Assembly: GCA_002427745.1 (NCBI GenBank) | Contig: DIYF01000176.1 | Coordinates: 479 to 33,580, forward strand | Length of the DNA stretch: 33,102 nt | Direction of reading: 5' to 3' | Source of the DNA: Roseivirga sp. UBA6061 | GTDB taxonomy: Bacteria > Bacteroidota > Bacteroidia > Cytophagales > Cyclobacteriaceae | Shown here: in pieces, positions 1 through 8,173 of the stretch | Position numbering within the stretch: the stretch's first letter is position 1 | Layout: each line of letters begins with the position of its first letter | The notes under the pieces: model-generated | What the model saw: the letters and a program-made list of their open reading frames with translations, nothing else | Told to the model about the DNA's origin: nothing | Database searches by the model: none | Position numbers and translations under genes: made by a program

Positions 1-430
1 AAAACCGGCCGAGGGATCGGTTAAAACAAGAAAACGAATCGGACGAGGACAAGGATCTGGCAGAGGAGGAACTTCTACAAAAGGTCATAAAGGTGCTCAG
101 TCAAGAACCGGATATAGCCGTAAAGCAGGTTTCGAAGGTGGTCAAATGCCAATCCAACGAAGATTGCCAAAACGTGGTTTCAAAAACAGAAACCGTGTAG
201 AGTATACTGCATTGAACTTAAGCAAGATTCAGGAATTGGTTGAAAAATACAACTTCACTGAAATCAGTCCTGAGGCATTGCACGCGGCTAACTTGGTAGG
301 TAAAACAGATCGAATTAAAGTATTGGCCCGAGGCGAAATTAAATCGGGTTTAACCGTTAAAGCTCACGCGTTCTCTGAAGCAGCTAAAGCTGCCATTGAA
401 AAAGCAGGCGGAAACGTTGAAACCGTTTAA
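1..430 (+). CDS. rplO: 50S ribosomal protein L15 (5' end cut by window)
   Basis: Large-subunit ribosomal protein L15, which binds 23S rRNA late in 50S assembly. The frame is open from base 2, before the first visible ATG at 146, and encodes the basic glycine-rich L15 N-terminus (KTRKRIGRGQGSGRGGTSTK, then KGHKGAQSR). The true start therefore lies just outside the window, and only about six residues seem to be missing. The C-terminal part (IQRRLPKRGFKN, then GEIKSGLTVKAHAFSEAAKAAIEKAGG) is typical of the family. It sits directly upstream of secY with a 6-base gap, the usual spc-operon order. ATG 146 would remove the conserved RNA-binding tail, so I reject it as the start. Confidence 0.97.
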   Translation, partial: KPAEGSVKTRKRIGRGQGSGRGGTSTKGHKGAQSRTGYSRKAGFEGGQMPIQRRLPKRGFKNRNRVEYTALNLSKIQELVEKYNFTEISPEALHAANLVGKTDRIKVLARGEIKSGLTVKAHAFSEAAKAAIEKAGGNVETV

Positions 431-436
431 TAAGGA

Positions 437-1792
437 ATGAAGAAGTTAATAGAAACCATAAGAAATATTTTCAGCATTGAAGAGCTGAGATCGCGTATCA
501 TCAATACGCTTTTGTTGTTGGCAGTGTTCAGAATCGGTACGTTTATCCGTATTCCGGGTATTGATGTACCATCACTTGATTTAATCAACAAAGGAAACCC
601 AGCGAAGGGGCTTCTTGGTTTGATTGATACATTTGCCGGTGGTGCCTTTGAACGTGCTTCAATTTTTGCACTTGGTATTATGCCGTATATCTCGGCGTCG
701 ATTGTAATTCAGTTACTTACCGTGGCTGTTCCTGCTTTCCAGAAAATGTCGAAGGAGGGAGAAGATGGTCGTCAACGTATGAATCAAATCACACGTTACC
801 TGACAATCGCAATCACGGCAGTGCAGGCAATTAGTTTCATAATTAGCTTCAGATCAGATCCAGGAAAAGCCAGTACCATTCTAATGGACAACTCATTCTT
901 GTTCATGGTGGTGTCGGTTTGTGTTTTAGTAGCAGGTACAATGTTTACCATGTGGATTGGTGAACGCATTACCGACCGCGGTTTAGGAAATGGTATTTCC
1001 CTAATCATTATGGTGGGTATTATATCTAAATTACCACACTCGTTGTTGGCAGAGTTTGCACACAAAATGAGTAACAACGGAGGACCAATCATCTTCATTC
1101 TGGAGATTGTGTTCTGGTTGTTGGTAATCTTATCTGTAATCTTATTGGTACAAGGTACACGAAGAATACCTGTACAGTACGCCAAACGTATTGTAGGTAA
1201 CCGTCAGTTTGGTGGTGTACGCCAGTACTTGCCGTTAAAGGTGAATGCTGCAGGTGTAATGCCAATCATCTTTGCACAGGCATTGATGTTTATTCCAAGC
1301 AGTGTTGCAGGTTTCTTCCAGGACAGTGAGAGTCTTCAGAGCTTCTTCCAGGGCTTTATTGACTTTACATCGTTCACATACAACTTTGTATTCTTCATCA
1401 TGATTGTGCTGTTTACGTATTTCTATACGGCCATCACAGTTAATCCAAACCAAATCGCTGACGATTTGAAACGTAACGGTGGTTTTATTCCTGGTGTTAA
1501 ACCAGGTAGAGCAACTGCGAACTTTATTGACTCTATTATGTCGAGAATCACGTTACCTGGGGCAATCTTCCTGGGTTTTGTATCGATCTTCCCGGCATTC
1601 GCCATCATCTTCGGAGTGAATAACCAGTTTGCACAGTTCTACGGTGGAACGTCGTTGCTGATCATGGTTGGTGTGGTACTGGATACATTGCAGCAAGTTG
1701 AATCTCATCTGTTGATGAGACACTATGACGGCTTGATGAAGTCAGGTAGAATAAAGGGTAGAACATCGACTGGAGGGGCGATCGCAGGTTAG
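437..1792 (+). CDS. secY: Preprotein translocase subunit SecY
   Basis: Central channel subunit of the SecYEG translocon in the inner membrane; it moves unfolded preproteins out of the cytosol and inserts membrane proteins. At 451 residues it has the usual length. Conserved SecY segments are visible: IRIPGIDVP near residue 37, the plug/TM2 region FAGGAFERASIFALGIMPYI, GEDGRQRMNQITRYLT in the first large cytoplasmic loop, and RIPVQYAKR. The hydrophobic pattern fits ten membrane helices. ATG 437 follows the rplO stop by 6 bases, so the two are co-transcribed. Nothing is odd in the reading frame. Confidence 0.98.
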   Translation: MKKLIETIRNIFSIEELRSRIINTLLLLAVFRIGTFIRIPGIDVPSLDLINKGNPAKGLLGLIDTFAGGAFERASIFALGIMPYISASIVIQLLTVAVPAFQKMSKEGEDGRQRMNQITRYLTIAITAVQAISFIISFRSDPGKASTILMDNSFLFMVVSVCVLVAGTMFTMWIGERITDRGLGNGISLIIMVGIISKLPHSLLAEFAHKMSNNGGPIIFILEIVFWLLVILSVILLVQGTRRIPVQYAKRIVGNRQFGGVRQYLPLKVNAAGVMPIIFAQALMFIPSSVAGFFQDSESLQSFFQGFIDFTSFTYNFVFFIMIVLFTYFYTAITVNPNQIADDLKRNGGFIPGVKPGRATANFIDSIMSRITLPGAIFLGFVSIFPAFAIIFGVNNQFAQFYGGTSLLIMVGVVLDTLQQVESHLLMRHYDGLMKSGRIKGRTSTGGAIAG

Positions 1793-1793
1793 G

Positions 1794-1825
1794 CTTGAAA
1801 TTGAATAATTTTATAGCTACTTTTG
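1794..1825 (+). promoter_or_regulatory. Probable internal promoter ahead of infA
   Basis: The 50-base gap between secY and infA holds CTTG at 1794-1797, a 20-base spacer, and TACTTTTG at 1818-1825. This matches the Bacteroidetes housekeeping promoter (TTTG at -33, about 19 bases, TAnnTTTG at -7). Predicted transcription starts near 1832, giving a leader of about 11 bases before the infA ATG at 1843. It would let infA to rplQ be transcribed separately from the upstream ribosomal genes. This is pattern-based inference. Confidence 0.55.
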
Positions 1826-1842
1826 CAGCCCTTTAGAAGAAG

Positions 1843-2061
1843 ATGGCAAAACAAGAACCAATAAAGCAAGACGGGGTGATAACGGAAGCGTTGTCAAATG
1901 CCCGTTTTAGAGTAGAATTAGAAAATGGGCACGAAATATTAGCCACAATTTCTGGTAAGATGCGGATGCACTACATCCGAATTCTGCCAGGCGACAAAGT
2001 TCAGGTGGAGATGACTCCATATGACTTGACTCGTGGGCGTATAACGTACCGATATAAATAA
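1843..2061 (+). CDS. infA: Translation initiation factor IF-1
   Basis: A 72-residue S1-like OB-fold protein that binds the 30S A site during initiation alongside IF-2 and IF-3. Family features are clear: [20 protein letters not shown], then [20 protein letters not shown], and the C-terminal [12 protein letters not shown]. The length is exactly the family norm. It lies between secY and rpmJ, the standard position in Bacteroidota, and appears to have its own promoter in the preceding gap. The next gene, rpmJ, starts 5 bases after the stop. Confidence 0.98.
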   Translation: MAKQEPIKQDGVITEALSNARFRVELENGHEILATISGKMRMHYIRILPGDKVQVEMTPYDLTRGRITYRYK

Positions 2062-2066
2062 AGAAA

Positions 2067-2183
2067 ATGAAAGTAACAGCATCCGTAAAAAAGCGAAGCG
2101 TTGATTGCAAAGTTGTAAAACGTAAAGGGAAGATTTACGTAATCAACAAGAAGAACCCAAAATTTAAACAAAGACAAGGTTAA
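2067..2183 (+). CDS. rpmJ: 50S ribosomal protein L36 (zinc-free form)
   Basis: A 38-residue L36, the smallest 50S protein, read from ATG 2067 to TAA 2181-2183. It begins [20 protein letters not shown] and ends in the family signature NPKFKQRQG. The zinc-binding form carries C11, C14, C27 and H33. Here those positions are S11, C14, N27 and F33, so only one ligand remains and the protein cannot hold the usual Zn ribbon. It sits between infA and rpsM as expected. Confidence 0.96.
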   Translation: MKVTASVKKRSVDCKVVKRKGKIYVINKKNPKFKQRQG

Positions 2184-2193
2184 TATTTAAGAA

Positions 2194-2568
2194 ATGGCAA
2201 GGATTTCAGGTGTTGATTTACCGAAGAATAAGCGAGGCGTTATTGGCCTTACTTATATTTATGGTGTAGGACTTACTACATCACAGAATATTCTAACAGG
2301 AGCTGGAATAGACTGGAGCAAAAAAGTAAACGAATGGAATGACGACGAGATCGCAGCAATTCGTGCGGCTATTTCTGAATTAACCGTGGAGGGGGAGCTT
2401 CGTTCTCAAACGCAAATGAACATCAAACGAATGATGGACATTGGGTGTTACAGAGGTTTAAGACATAGAAAAGGATTGCCATTGCGCGGGCAACGAACGA
2501 AAAACAACAGTAGAACTCGTAAGGGTAAGCGTAAGACTGTTGCAGGTAAGAAAAAGGCAGTTAAGTAA
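2194..2568 (+). CDS. rpsM: 30S ribosomal protein S13
   Basis: S13 sits in the 30S head and contacts tRNA and the 50S subunit. The 124-residue product starts [20 protein letters not shown], followed by the helix-two-turn-helix segment [13 protein letters not shown]. It carries the conserved [20 protein letters not shown] motif near residue 87 and a basic Lys-rich C-terminal tail. The length is normal. It is followed 13 bases later by rpsK in the usual S13-S11-S4-alpha order. Confidence 0.98.
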   Translation: MARISGVDLPKNKRGVIGLTYIYGVGLTTSQNILTGAGIDWSKKVNEWNDDEIAAIRAAISELTVEGELRSQTQMNIKRMMDIGCYRGLRHRKGLPLRGQRTKNNSRTRKGKRKTVAGKKKAVK

Positions 2569-2581
2569 TAATTTTTGAATT

Positions 2582-2971
2582 ATGGCAACCGGAAAGAAGG
2601 TAACCAAAAAAAGAAAGGTTAATGTAGAGGCCACTGGCCAGGTACATATCAAAGCAAGTTTCAATAACTTGTTGATCTCTATTACCAACAACCAGGGTCA
2701 GGTAATCTCGTGGTCCAGTGCGGGTAAAATGGGTTTCAGAGGTTCAAAAAAGAACACTCCATACGCTGGTCAAACAGCGTGTTTGGATTGCGCTAAAGTT
2801 GCAGCTGACGCAGGATTGAGAAAAGTGGACGTTTTTGTAAAAGGTCCAGGTTCTGGTAGAGAGTCTGCAATTCGAACATTACAATCTGCTGGTATCGAAG
2901 TAATGTCTATTACAGATGTTACTCCATTGCCACACAACGGTTGTCGTCCACCAAAAAGAAGAAGAGTTTAA
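2582..2971 (+). CDS. rpsK: 30S ribosomal protein S11
   Basis: S11 forms part of the 30S platform near the E site. The 129-residue product has an N-terminal basic stretch ([20 protein letters not shown]) and then the S11 core: [57 protein letters not shown], and the C-terminal [16 protein letters not shown]. The long basic N-terminal segment is common in bacterial S11. Normal length and position, between rpsM and rpsD. Confidence 0.98.
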   Translation: MATGKKVTKKRKVNVEATGQVHIKASFNNLLISITNNQGQVISWSSAGKMGFRGSKKNTPYAGQTACLDCAKVAADAGLRKVDVFVKGPGSGRESAIRTLQSAGIEVMSITDVTPLPHNGCRPPKRRRV

Positions 2972-2991
2972 TCATTTAGAATTAAGAATAA

Positions 2992-3594
2992 ATGGCAAGA
3001 TATACAGGTCCTAAGTCTAAAATTGCTCGTAAGTTCAGAGAGCCAATTTTCGGTCCAGATAAGGCGCTAGAGAAAAAGAACTACCCTCCTGGAATGCACG
3101 GAAACTCTCGTCGTAGAGGTAAGAAATCTGAATACGCGATCCAGTTAGCCGAGAAACAAAAGGCAAAATACACGTACGGCGTTTTAGAGAGACAATTCGC
3201 AAACTTGTTCGACAAGGCTGCGCGTAAAAAAGGTATCACTGGTGAGAACTTATTGAAGTTCTTGGAAAGCCGATTAGATAATACAGTTTACCGATTGGGT
3301 ATCGCCAAAACAAGAAGTGGCGCTCGTCAATTAGTATCACACAAACACTTGTTGGTGAATGGCGTTGTTACAAACATTCCTTCATACCAACTCAAACCTG
3401 GTGATGTTGTGTCTATTCGCGAGAAATCAAAGTCTATCGAGTTTGTTACAAACTCATTGGCGTTGAGAAAAGACTTTTCTTGGTTACAATGGAACGGAGA
3501 CAACTTTGAAGGTACGTTCTTAAACTACCCAGATCGTCAAGAGATTCCTGAAAACATCAAGGAACAACTTATTGTAGAATTGTATTCTAAGTAA
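2992..3594 (+). CDS. rpsD: 30S ribosomal protein S4
   Basis: Primary 16S rRNA-binding protein that nucleates 30S assembly. At 200 residues it begins [20 protein letters not shown], and the S4 RNA-binding domain lies around residues 91-155 ([20 protein letters not shown], then [18 protein letters not shown]). The N-terminal region has no cysteines, so this is the zinc-free (C-minus) S4 form, matching the zinc-free L36 in the same operon. In many bacteria S4 represses its own operon by binding mRNA; I cannot identify such a site here. Confidence 0.98.
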   Translation: MARYTGPKSKIARKFREPIFGPDKALEKKNYPPGMHGNSRRRGKKSEYAIQLAEKQKAKYTYGVLERQFANLFDKAARKKGITGENLLKFLESRLDNTVYRLGIAKTRSGARQLVSHKHLLVNGVVTNIPSYQLKPGDVVSIREKSKSIEFVTNSLALRKDFSWLQWNGDNFEGTFLNYPDRQEIPENIKEQLIVELYSK

Positions 3595-3613
3595 TCATAA
3601 TTAAGAGTTAGAA

Positions 3614-4606
3614 ATGGCAATATTAGATTTTCAGAAACCGGATAAGGTTATAATGCATAAAGAAACAGACAACTACGGTCTGTTTGAATTTTCGCCTTTG
3701 GAAAAAGGTTACGGTGTTACCGTAGGTAATGCAATGCGAAGAATCTTGCTTTCTTCTTTGGAAGGGTATGCAATTACTTCGATTAAAGTTCCTGGTGTAG
3801 ACCATGAATTCTCAACCATCAAAGGTGTATCTCAAGATGTAACTGAAATTATCCTAAACCTGAAGCAAGTACGTTTCAAGCGTGTTGTTGAAGGTCACGA
3901 AGTAGAGAAAATCTATGTTTCTTTAAAAGGTAAAGACGTTTTTACTGCAGGTGATATTTCGCGTTACACAAACTCGTTCGAGATCTTGAATCCGGAATTG
4001 GTGATCTGCGATATGGAACCTTTCGTAAATCTTGAGATTGAACTAACTGTTGACAAAGGTCGTGGTTATGTTCCTTCGGAAGAGAACTTACCAGCAGATG
4101 CACCTATAGGTGTTATTCCAATCGACTCGATCTTTACACCAATCAAAAATGTAAAGTACCGCGTTGAGGATTTCCGTGTAGAGCAAAAGACTGATTTCGA
4201 GAAGTTGATCTTTGAAGTTTCTACAGATGGATCAATCCACCCGGAAGATGCATTGAAAGAAGCCGCAAAAATTATGATTCAGCACCTAGTGTTGTTCTCA
4301 GACGAAAGCATCTTGCTTGACAGCCAGGTTAAGACAAAGACTGCTGAAGTTGATGAGAATACACTTCATATGAGAAAAATCTTAAAGACATCTCTTGCTG
4401 ATCTAGACCTTTCTGTACGTGCTTATAACTGCTTAAAAGCAGCCGAAATCAGAACACTTGGTGAGTTGGTAAGCTACCACATCGAAGACTTATTGAAGTT
4501 CAGAAACTTCGGTAAGAAATCTTTAGCTGAACTTGAGCAGCTTGTAGCTGACAAGAACCTTACTTTCGGTATGGACTTGTCGAAATATAAACTCGAAGAG
4601 GATTAA
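3614..4606 (+). CDS. rpoA: DNA-directed RNA polymerase subunit alpha
   Basis: A 330-residue alpha subunit; its dimer scaffolds RNA polymerase and its C-terminal domain contacts UP elements and activators. The N-terminal domain shows [20 protein letters not shown] followed by [19 protein letters not shown], the dimerisation and assembly core. The C-terminal domain (about residues 255-325) contains [20 protein letters not shown] and [12 protein letters not shown], its helix-hairpin-helix region. Length and position between rpsD and rplQ are standard. Confidence 0.98.
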   Translation: MAILDFQKPDKVIMHKETDNYGLFEFSPLEKGYGVTVGNAMRRILLSSLEGYAITSIKVPGVDHEFSTIKGVSQDVTEIILNLKQVRFKRVVEGHEVEKIYVSLKGKDVFTAGDISRYTNSFEILNPELVICDMEPFVNLEIELTVDKGRGYVPSEENLPADAPIGVIPIDSIFTPIKNVKYRVEDFRVEQKTDFEKLIFEVSTDGSIHPEDALKEAAKIMIQHLVLFSDESILLDSQVKTKTAEVDENTLHMRKILKTSLADLDLSVRAYNCLKAAEIRTLGELVSYHIEDLLKFRNFGKKSLAELEQLVADKNLTFGMDLSKYKLEED

Positions 4607-4611
4607 GAGAC

Positions 4612-5223
4612 ATGAGACACGGGAAGAAATTTAATCACTTAGGAAGGACAGCATCTCACAGAAAAGCGATGCTTTCTAACATGGCTTCTTCTTTGATTCA
4701 GCATAAAAGAATCTCAACTACGGTAGCCAAGGCAAAAGCTTTGAGAAAGTATGTTGAGCCTTTGATCACTAAAGCAAAGACAGACACCACTCATTCAAGA
4801 AGGGTAGTATTCTCTTACCTTCAGGATAAGGAGTCTATTACGACTTTGTTCGGTGAGATTGCTGAGAAAGTAGCAAACAGACCAGGCGGTTATACCAGAA
4901 TCATTAAGACGGGTAACAGACTGGGAGATAATGCCGATATGTGTATTATCGAACTGGTTGATTACAATGAGCTGCTGTTGACAGAAGCTGCTCCTGCTAA
5001 GAAGAGCACCAGAAGAAGAAGAGGCGGAAAGAAAAAATCTGCTGAAGCTACTCCTGAGGCTGTGGTAGAAGATGCAGTAGTAGAAGAAACTGTTGAGGCA
5101 GTAGCAGAAGAAGCAACCGATGAAGTAGCTGAGGATGTTGTGGAAGAAACAACTGAAGAGTCTACTGAGGAAGCTGAAGCTGATGCAACATCTGAAGAAG
5201 AAGAAAAGAAAGACGAGGAGTAA
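4612..5223 (+). CDS. rplQ: 50S ribosomal protein L17 with long charged C-terminal tail
   Basis: L17 lies near the peptide exit tunnel. The core is normal ([20 protein letters not shown], later [20 protein letters not shown]) and ends near residue 125. The protein then continues to residue 203. A short basic patch (about 130-142, RRRRGGKKK) is followed by about 60 residues that are almost all Glu, Ala, Val, Asp and Thr. L17 is usually about 115-130 residues, although Bacteroidota forms are often extended. The tail looks disordered and strongly acidic. It is the last gene of the operon, 5 bases after rpoA. Confidence 0.97.
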   Translation: MRHGKKFNHLGRTASHRKAMLSNMASSLIQHKRISTTVAKAKALRKYVEPLITKAKTDTTHSRRVVFSYLQDKESITTLFGEIAEKVANRPGGYTRIIKTGNRLGDNADMCIIELVDYNELLLTEAAPAKKSTRRRRGGKKKSAEATPEAVVEDAVVEETVEAVAEEATDEVAEDVVEETTEESTEEAEADATSEEEEKKDEE

Positions 5224-5246
5224 TCCGCGACTTTCCGAAAAATAGT

Positions 5247-5279
5247 AAAAAGGGTCGAGCGTAAGTTCGATCCTTTTTT
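5247..5279 (+). terminator. Bidirectional rho-independent terminator
   Basis: A long hairpin follows rplQ. AAAAAGG at 5247-5253 pairs with CCTTTTT at 5272-5278, and the inner stem GTCGAGC/GTTCGAT closes on a GTAA tetraloop at 5261-5264. The T-run on the plus strand ends the ribosomal operon. The A-run on the left gives a T-run for minus-strand transcripts, so it also serves the convergent gene whose TAA stop (5278-5280) lies in the stem's edge. Confidence 0.88.
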
Positions 5280-5727
5280 ATTGCTCCGACCTCGCCAGAC
5301 TTGACAATATCGTTTGTTTGGCCAGAGGTATATCACGGAATTCTATTTTCATTCGATCTGTGATTCTCTGTTTCCGGATAATGTAATATGCGGGGTATTG
5401 GGTTTCTGGAGAATACTTTTCTAATAAGGAGATCGAGTAGCTATGCACGTTTTGTGCTCCTTTAAAATCTCTCTTCTTCACATAAGAACTTTCTTTCATC
5501 ACATCACCGATAAGAATAAGAACGAAGGCTGGATTGTTCTGAAGCTCTTTTGCGAAGGACAACATTTCATGTACACAACCTCTGCACCCATTCAAAGGTA
5601 TGGTCAAAACTACTCCGTCATCCAGATGTTGTGATAGCACATCTTCCATTTCGGGCCTGGACCTGACGGAACAGGAGGAATGTAGGATACATAAGAAAAT
5701 GAAAAGCTTAGCTCCCTGGAAATTCAT
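5278..5727 (-). CDS. Putative exported CxxC thioredoxin-like protein
   Basis: A 149-residue protein with a short hydrophobic N-terminus (about residues 7-17) ending near C19. It could be a signal peptide or a weak lipobox (LHSSC), but the lipobox is not canonical. A CRGC motif (C48, C51) follows a hydrophobic strand (VVLTIPLNGCRGC) and precedes a helix, as in thioredoxin-fold active sites. A strand (FVLILIGD) comes next, which also fits that fold. It overlaps the upstream DUF4221 gene by 20 bases, so the two are likely co-translated. A reductant or disulfide role at the envelope is inferred from CxxC alone. No close family is recognised. Confidence 0.7.
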   Translation of the reverse strand: MNFQGAKLFIFLCILHSSCSVRSRPEMEDVLSQHLDDGVVLTIPLNGCRGCVHEMLSFAKELQNNPAFVLILIGDVMKESSYVKKRDFKGAQNVHSYSISLLEKYSPETQYPAYYIIRKQRITDRMKIEFRDIPLAKQTILSSLARSEQ

Positions 5728-6889
5728 AGAGTTCGAAGGTCATTTCTGATTCGTCATCTGACCCTATGAAACGATAGAGTCCCTTCTTGCCGATAAAGTA
5801 AATGGGATAGGGCCCTATGTTGAGATATTCTGTCTCACCCAATACTTGGAAGTTTTTGTCTAATACCATCAGGCCTATATTTTTTGCGAGGAATTTCGTT
5901 CCGTACTTTTCGATGACATTCTTTGCCGTGGTTTCAGTAAACCGATAATAGTATTGGCGATACCTATCATAGAGAATATATCCATAGTTAAACTGGGTGA
6001 GATAGTGTTTGGTCACCTGCTCATCATTTTTGTAATTGCCGCGAAAGGGTCTTGGTTTTTGTGCAATTGCTGATTTGACAAGGTATGAGGATCTGTTCCC
6101 ATATTTGTCAATAGTTATGATGGAATCATCAATGGGTAAGCTAAATACCAGCAGTTCTTTTTCAGGTTCAAAGGTGTAGGAACTTCTTGTATAATGTAAT
6201 GTCCAGCTATCATCATAGTTTGGTGTGTGCAAATTATGATAACCGAACTGACGGTCTTTCATATTAATCATGACCAGGTTTTTCCCGGACCTATACATAT
6301 TGGTTCTGTCATGATGTATGTACGGTGCAGCGGCTAAGATTATTGAGTCATTTCTTACCACTATCGGGGCCCTGATAGAAGCAAATGGGGTTAGTTCCAG
6401 CCCCTTATTGAAATCTCTCATTTTAAAGGTATTGTATAATAGTACAGTATCAGAATCTTCACTGATTTTTACCATAGATACCTTATACTCATACCGGGCC
6501 AGTAAGAAAACACTATCAAGATTGATCAGGTCAAACCCGTCAATTGCACCTACCCCATTAGGGCCGTTGATTTCATAATATACATGCCTGATCTTTTTAG
6601 ATTGCTCCAGGTCATATATGCCTATCGAATTGTTGAGCTCGTTAAGATGTAGTACCAGTTCACGCCCGTCTGCCGTTTCAAAGTGGCGAACATTAAGTGA
6701 GAAATCCCTGGTTTCATCATCGATATCGAAGGTAAGCAGGCCGGTTTTTTCCGGTACTAGACCATTAGAGTAATAGTCATTTTGCTTTTCTTTCCCAAAT
6801 CCTCCTTCACAGCATGTTATCAATAACAGACACAATGTAAGCGGTAGAAGGAGAAAGGAGAGTGCGAATTTTTTATCATGGTCTTTCAC
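5708..6889 (-). CDS. DUF4221-family putative lipoprotein
   Basis: A 393-residue protein with a lipoprotein-like N-terminus: a basic start, a hydrophobic stretch LSFLLLPLTLCLLLITC, then C26/C27. The body resembles DUF4221 proteins of Bacteroidota, which I read as a beta-propeller-like fold: LVLHLNELNNSIGIYDLE, then EINGPNGVGAIDGFDLINLD, VFLLARYEYKVSMV, and a C-terminal LMVLDKNFQVLGE. The start is GTG at 6887-6889; the nearby ATG (6877-6879) is out of frame. It follows the small secreted-peptide gene by 9 bases and overlaps the CxxC gene. Function is unknown; the sensor or surface role is inferred from localisation and neighbours. Confidence 0.78.
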   Translation of the reverse strand: MKDHDKKFALSFLLLPLTLCLLLITCCEGGFGKEKQNDYYSNGLVPEKTGLLTFDIDDETRDFSLNVRHFETADGRELVLHLNELNNSIGIYDLEQSKKIRHVYYEINGPNGVGAIDGFDLINLDSVFLLARYEYKVSMVKISEDSDTVLLYNTFKMRDFNKGLELTPFASIRAPIVVRNDSIILAAAPYIHHDRTNMYRSGKNLVMINMKDRQFGYHNLHTPNYDDSWTLHYTRSSYTFEPEKELLVFSLPIDDSIITIDKYGNRSSYLVKSAIAQKPRPFRGNYKNDEQVTKHYLTQFNYGYILYDRYRQYYYRFTETTAKNVIEKYGTKFLAKNIGLMVLDKNFQVLGETEYLNIGPYPIYFIGKKGLYRFIGSDDESEMTFELYEFPGS

Positions 6890-6898
6890 AGGGGGCAG

Positions 6899-7132
6899 TT
6901 ATGTCGTTATGGTGGGGCCGATAATGCAGTCATCTCCTGGTTCATCACAATGAGTAATTCTTCTCCAAGCCTGAACGGTACCATCCGCCTTAACTCGGTA
7001 TGGAACCACCTTATCATAAAAGAGCATGATATCTCCTTCTTGCTGATAGGGTACTGCCGTACCGGGTGTGAAAACTGATGTGGATAAGAAAACGATCAGG
7101 CTAGCCTTTAATAGATTTTTAAAGAATTTCAT
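6899..7132 (-). CDS. Small secreted two-cysteine protein
   Basis: A 77-residue protein with a clear signal peptide: KFFKNLLK, hydrophobic residues 9-21, and a likely cleavage after A26 in PGTA/VPYQ. The mature part is about 50 residues and ends HCDEPGDDCIIGPTITT, with C62 and C69 able to form a disulfide. It is the first gene of a minus-strand cassette with a DUF4221 lipoprotein and a CxxC protein. Elsewhere in Bacteroidota, small exported peptides (NVEALA-type) sit next to such lipoproteins, but the NVEALA motif itself is absent here. Function unknown. Confidence 0.72.
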   Translation of the reverse strand: MKFFKNLLKASLIVFLSTSVFTPGTAVPYQQEGDIMLFYDKVVPYRVKADGTVQAWRRITHCDEPGDDCIIGPTITT

Positions 7133-7461
7133 TTAAATTAAATTTTAATAATAATTAATTTAACTTATTGAATTAATTATTTAAGATCAAGTATATCGAT
7201 GAATATGTACAGGCTCATACTTTAGGGTGGAACTTATTGCCTTAGACCTGATTTGAGTTTTGATATAGGCTTATATGCTTAATCGACCGCGCATCACTCT
7301 GTGGTCCTGAAAAGAAGGCAGGGCACTTGAAGAAACGGTTGTTTCAAGAGTCTGATATAGATGAAAGCAGTGGCCTTCCTCTTTTTTATAGGCTGCAGAT
7401 CATTAAAAAAGACGATATGTGTATTCTGAGGGTAGTTTTTTTCAGGCTTCAGAAGGAGGAA
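7133..7461 (-). other. 329-base intergenic region, no gene seen
   Basis: The gap between the secreted-peptide gene and the outer-membrane gene. Bases 7133-7190 are extremely AT-rich and should contain the promoter and leader of the peptide/DUF4221 cassette, but no TTTG/TAnnTTTG pair at the right spacing is convincing. A small hairpin (GAAAC-GGTT-GTTTC, arms near 7331-7345) has no T-run. I see no RNA gene or supported small ORF. Confidence 0.5.
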
Positions 7462-8112
7462 TCAAAATTGATAAATAACCCCCAGTGTAAACTCAGTCGC
7501 CTCATCTACATTAATTTTCAGGTTTTGAGATCCCAGACTCAAGCGTGTACTGAACTGCCTTCCCAGATTATACTCGAGCCCCAGGCCGTATCTGAGCGCT
7601 GTTTGAGAGTCACGTTGCCAGGCAATGATACTTCCATCCTCTGTAAGCGAAATGTCAAAGCTCCTTCGTATTTGATGGAGATAGGTATATAGTAGTATGT
7701 TCTTCTTTTTTCCTGAAACATAGCCCATAGAATAGCCCAGACTTGCCTGACTATTATTTGTGAAGTTGATGTCCAATTGACGGAGACCTGTGAAAGAGCG
7801 ATCAAGATCACCATCCGTAAGTCCCAGTTGCACTTCCAGGCCAAAGACAATGCGATCATTGAGAAACTGCCAGCGATGGGCTATCAGAAATTCAGCCGTC
7901 CACCGGGAGTCTTGTTCAGGCACACGCTGCTCATCAATCAGGGCTTCTGAAAACACACTTTGTACCCCGGTGTTTATGCCGATATACAGGCCCTCAAATT
8001 TTCTGGAACCCTCAGAAATCGCTGCTTTTTCCTGGCCATATGCAGCCATTGAAAAGGCCAGCAAGACCAAAATACAAAAGTACCGGAAACCCGAATAGTG
8101 TTGTGGTCGCAT
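7462..8112 (-). CDS. Outer-membrane beta-barrel protein
   Basis: A 216-residue protein with a signal peptide (FRYFCILVLLAFSMAAYGQ, cleavage around residue 26). It then shows alternating amphipathic strands typical of an 8-stranded OmpA/OprF-like barrel: FEGLYIGINTGVQSVFSEAL, FGLEVQLGLTDGDL, ASLGYSMGYVSGKKK. The last residue is aromatic (EFTLGVIYQF), as expected for insertion by BamA. The length fits a small barrel with no periplasmic OmpA domain. It stands alone; 61 bases separate it from the upstream aldo/keto reductase. Ligand or role unknown. Confidence 0.75.
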   Translation of the reverse strand: MRPQHYSGFRYFCILVLLAFSMAAYGQEKAAISEGSRKFEGLYIGINTGVQSVFSEALIDEQRVPEQDSRWTAEFLIAHRWQFLNDRIVFGLEVQLGLTDGDLDRSFTGLRQLDINFTNNSQASLGYSMGYVSGKKKNILLYTYLHQIRRSFDISLTEDGSIIAWQRDSQTALRYGLGLEYNLGRQFSTRLSLGSQNLKINVDEATEFTLGVIYQF

Positions 8113-8173
8113 GGTGATTGCTAAATCCGCTGCAGTGTAGTATTCTCAACCCACAATTCCAAGTAGTCGGGGC

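Noticed and set aside
4962..5336. Serine-rich open frame on the minus strand opposite rplQ.
   Set aside because: It is the antisense image of the Glu/Ala/Val-rich L17 tail and runs through the terminator; no start or family support.
7327..7692. Plus-strand open frame overlapping the outer-membrane gene and the preceding gap.
   Set aside because: Most of it is antisense to the barrel protein, with no signal or motif; the gap part alone gives no protein.
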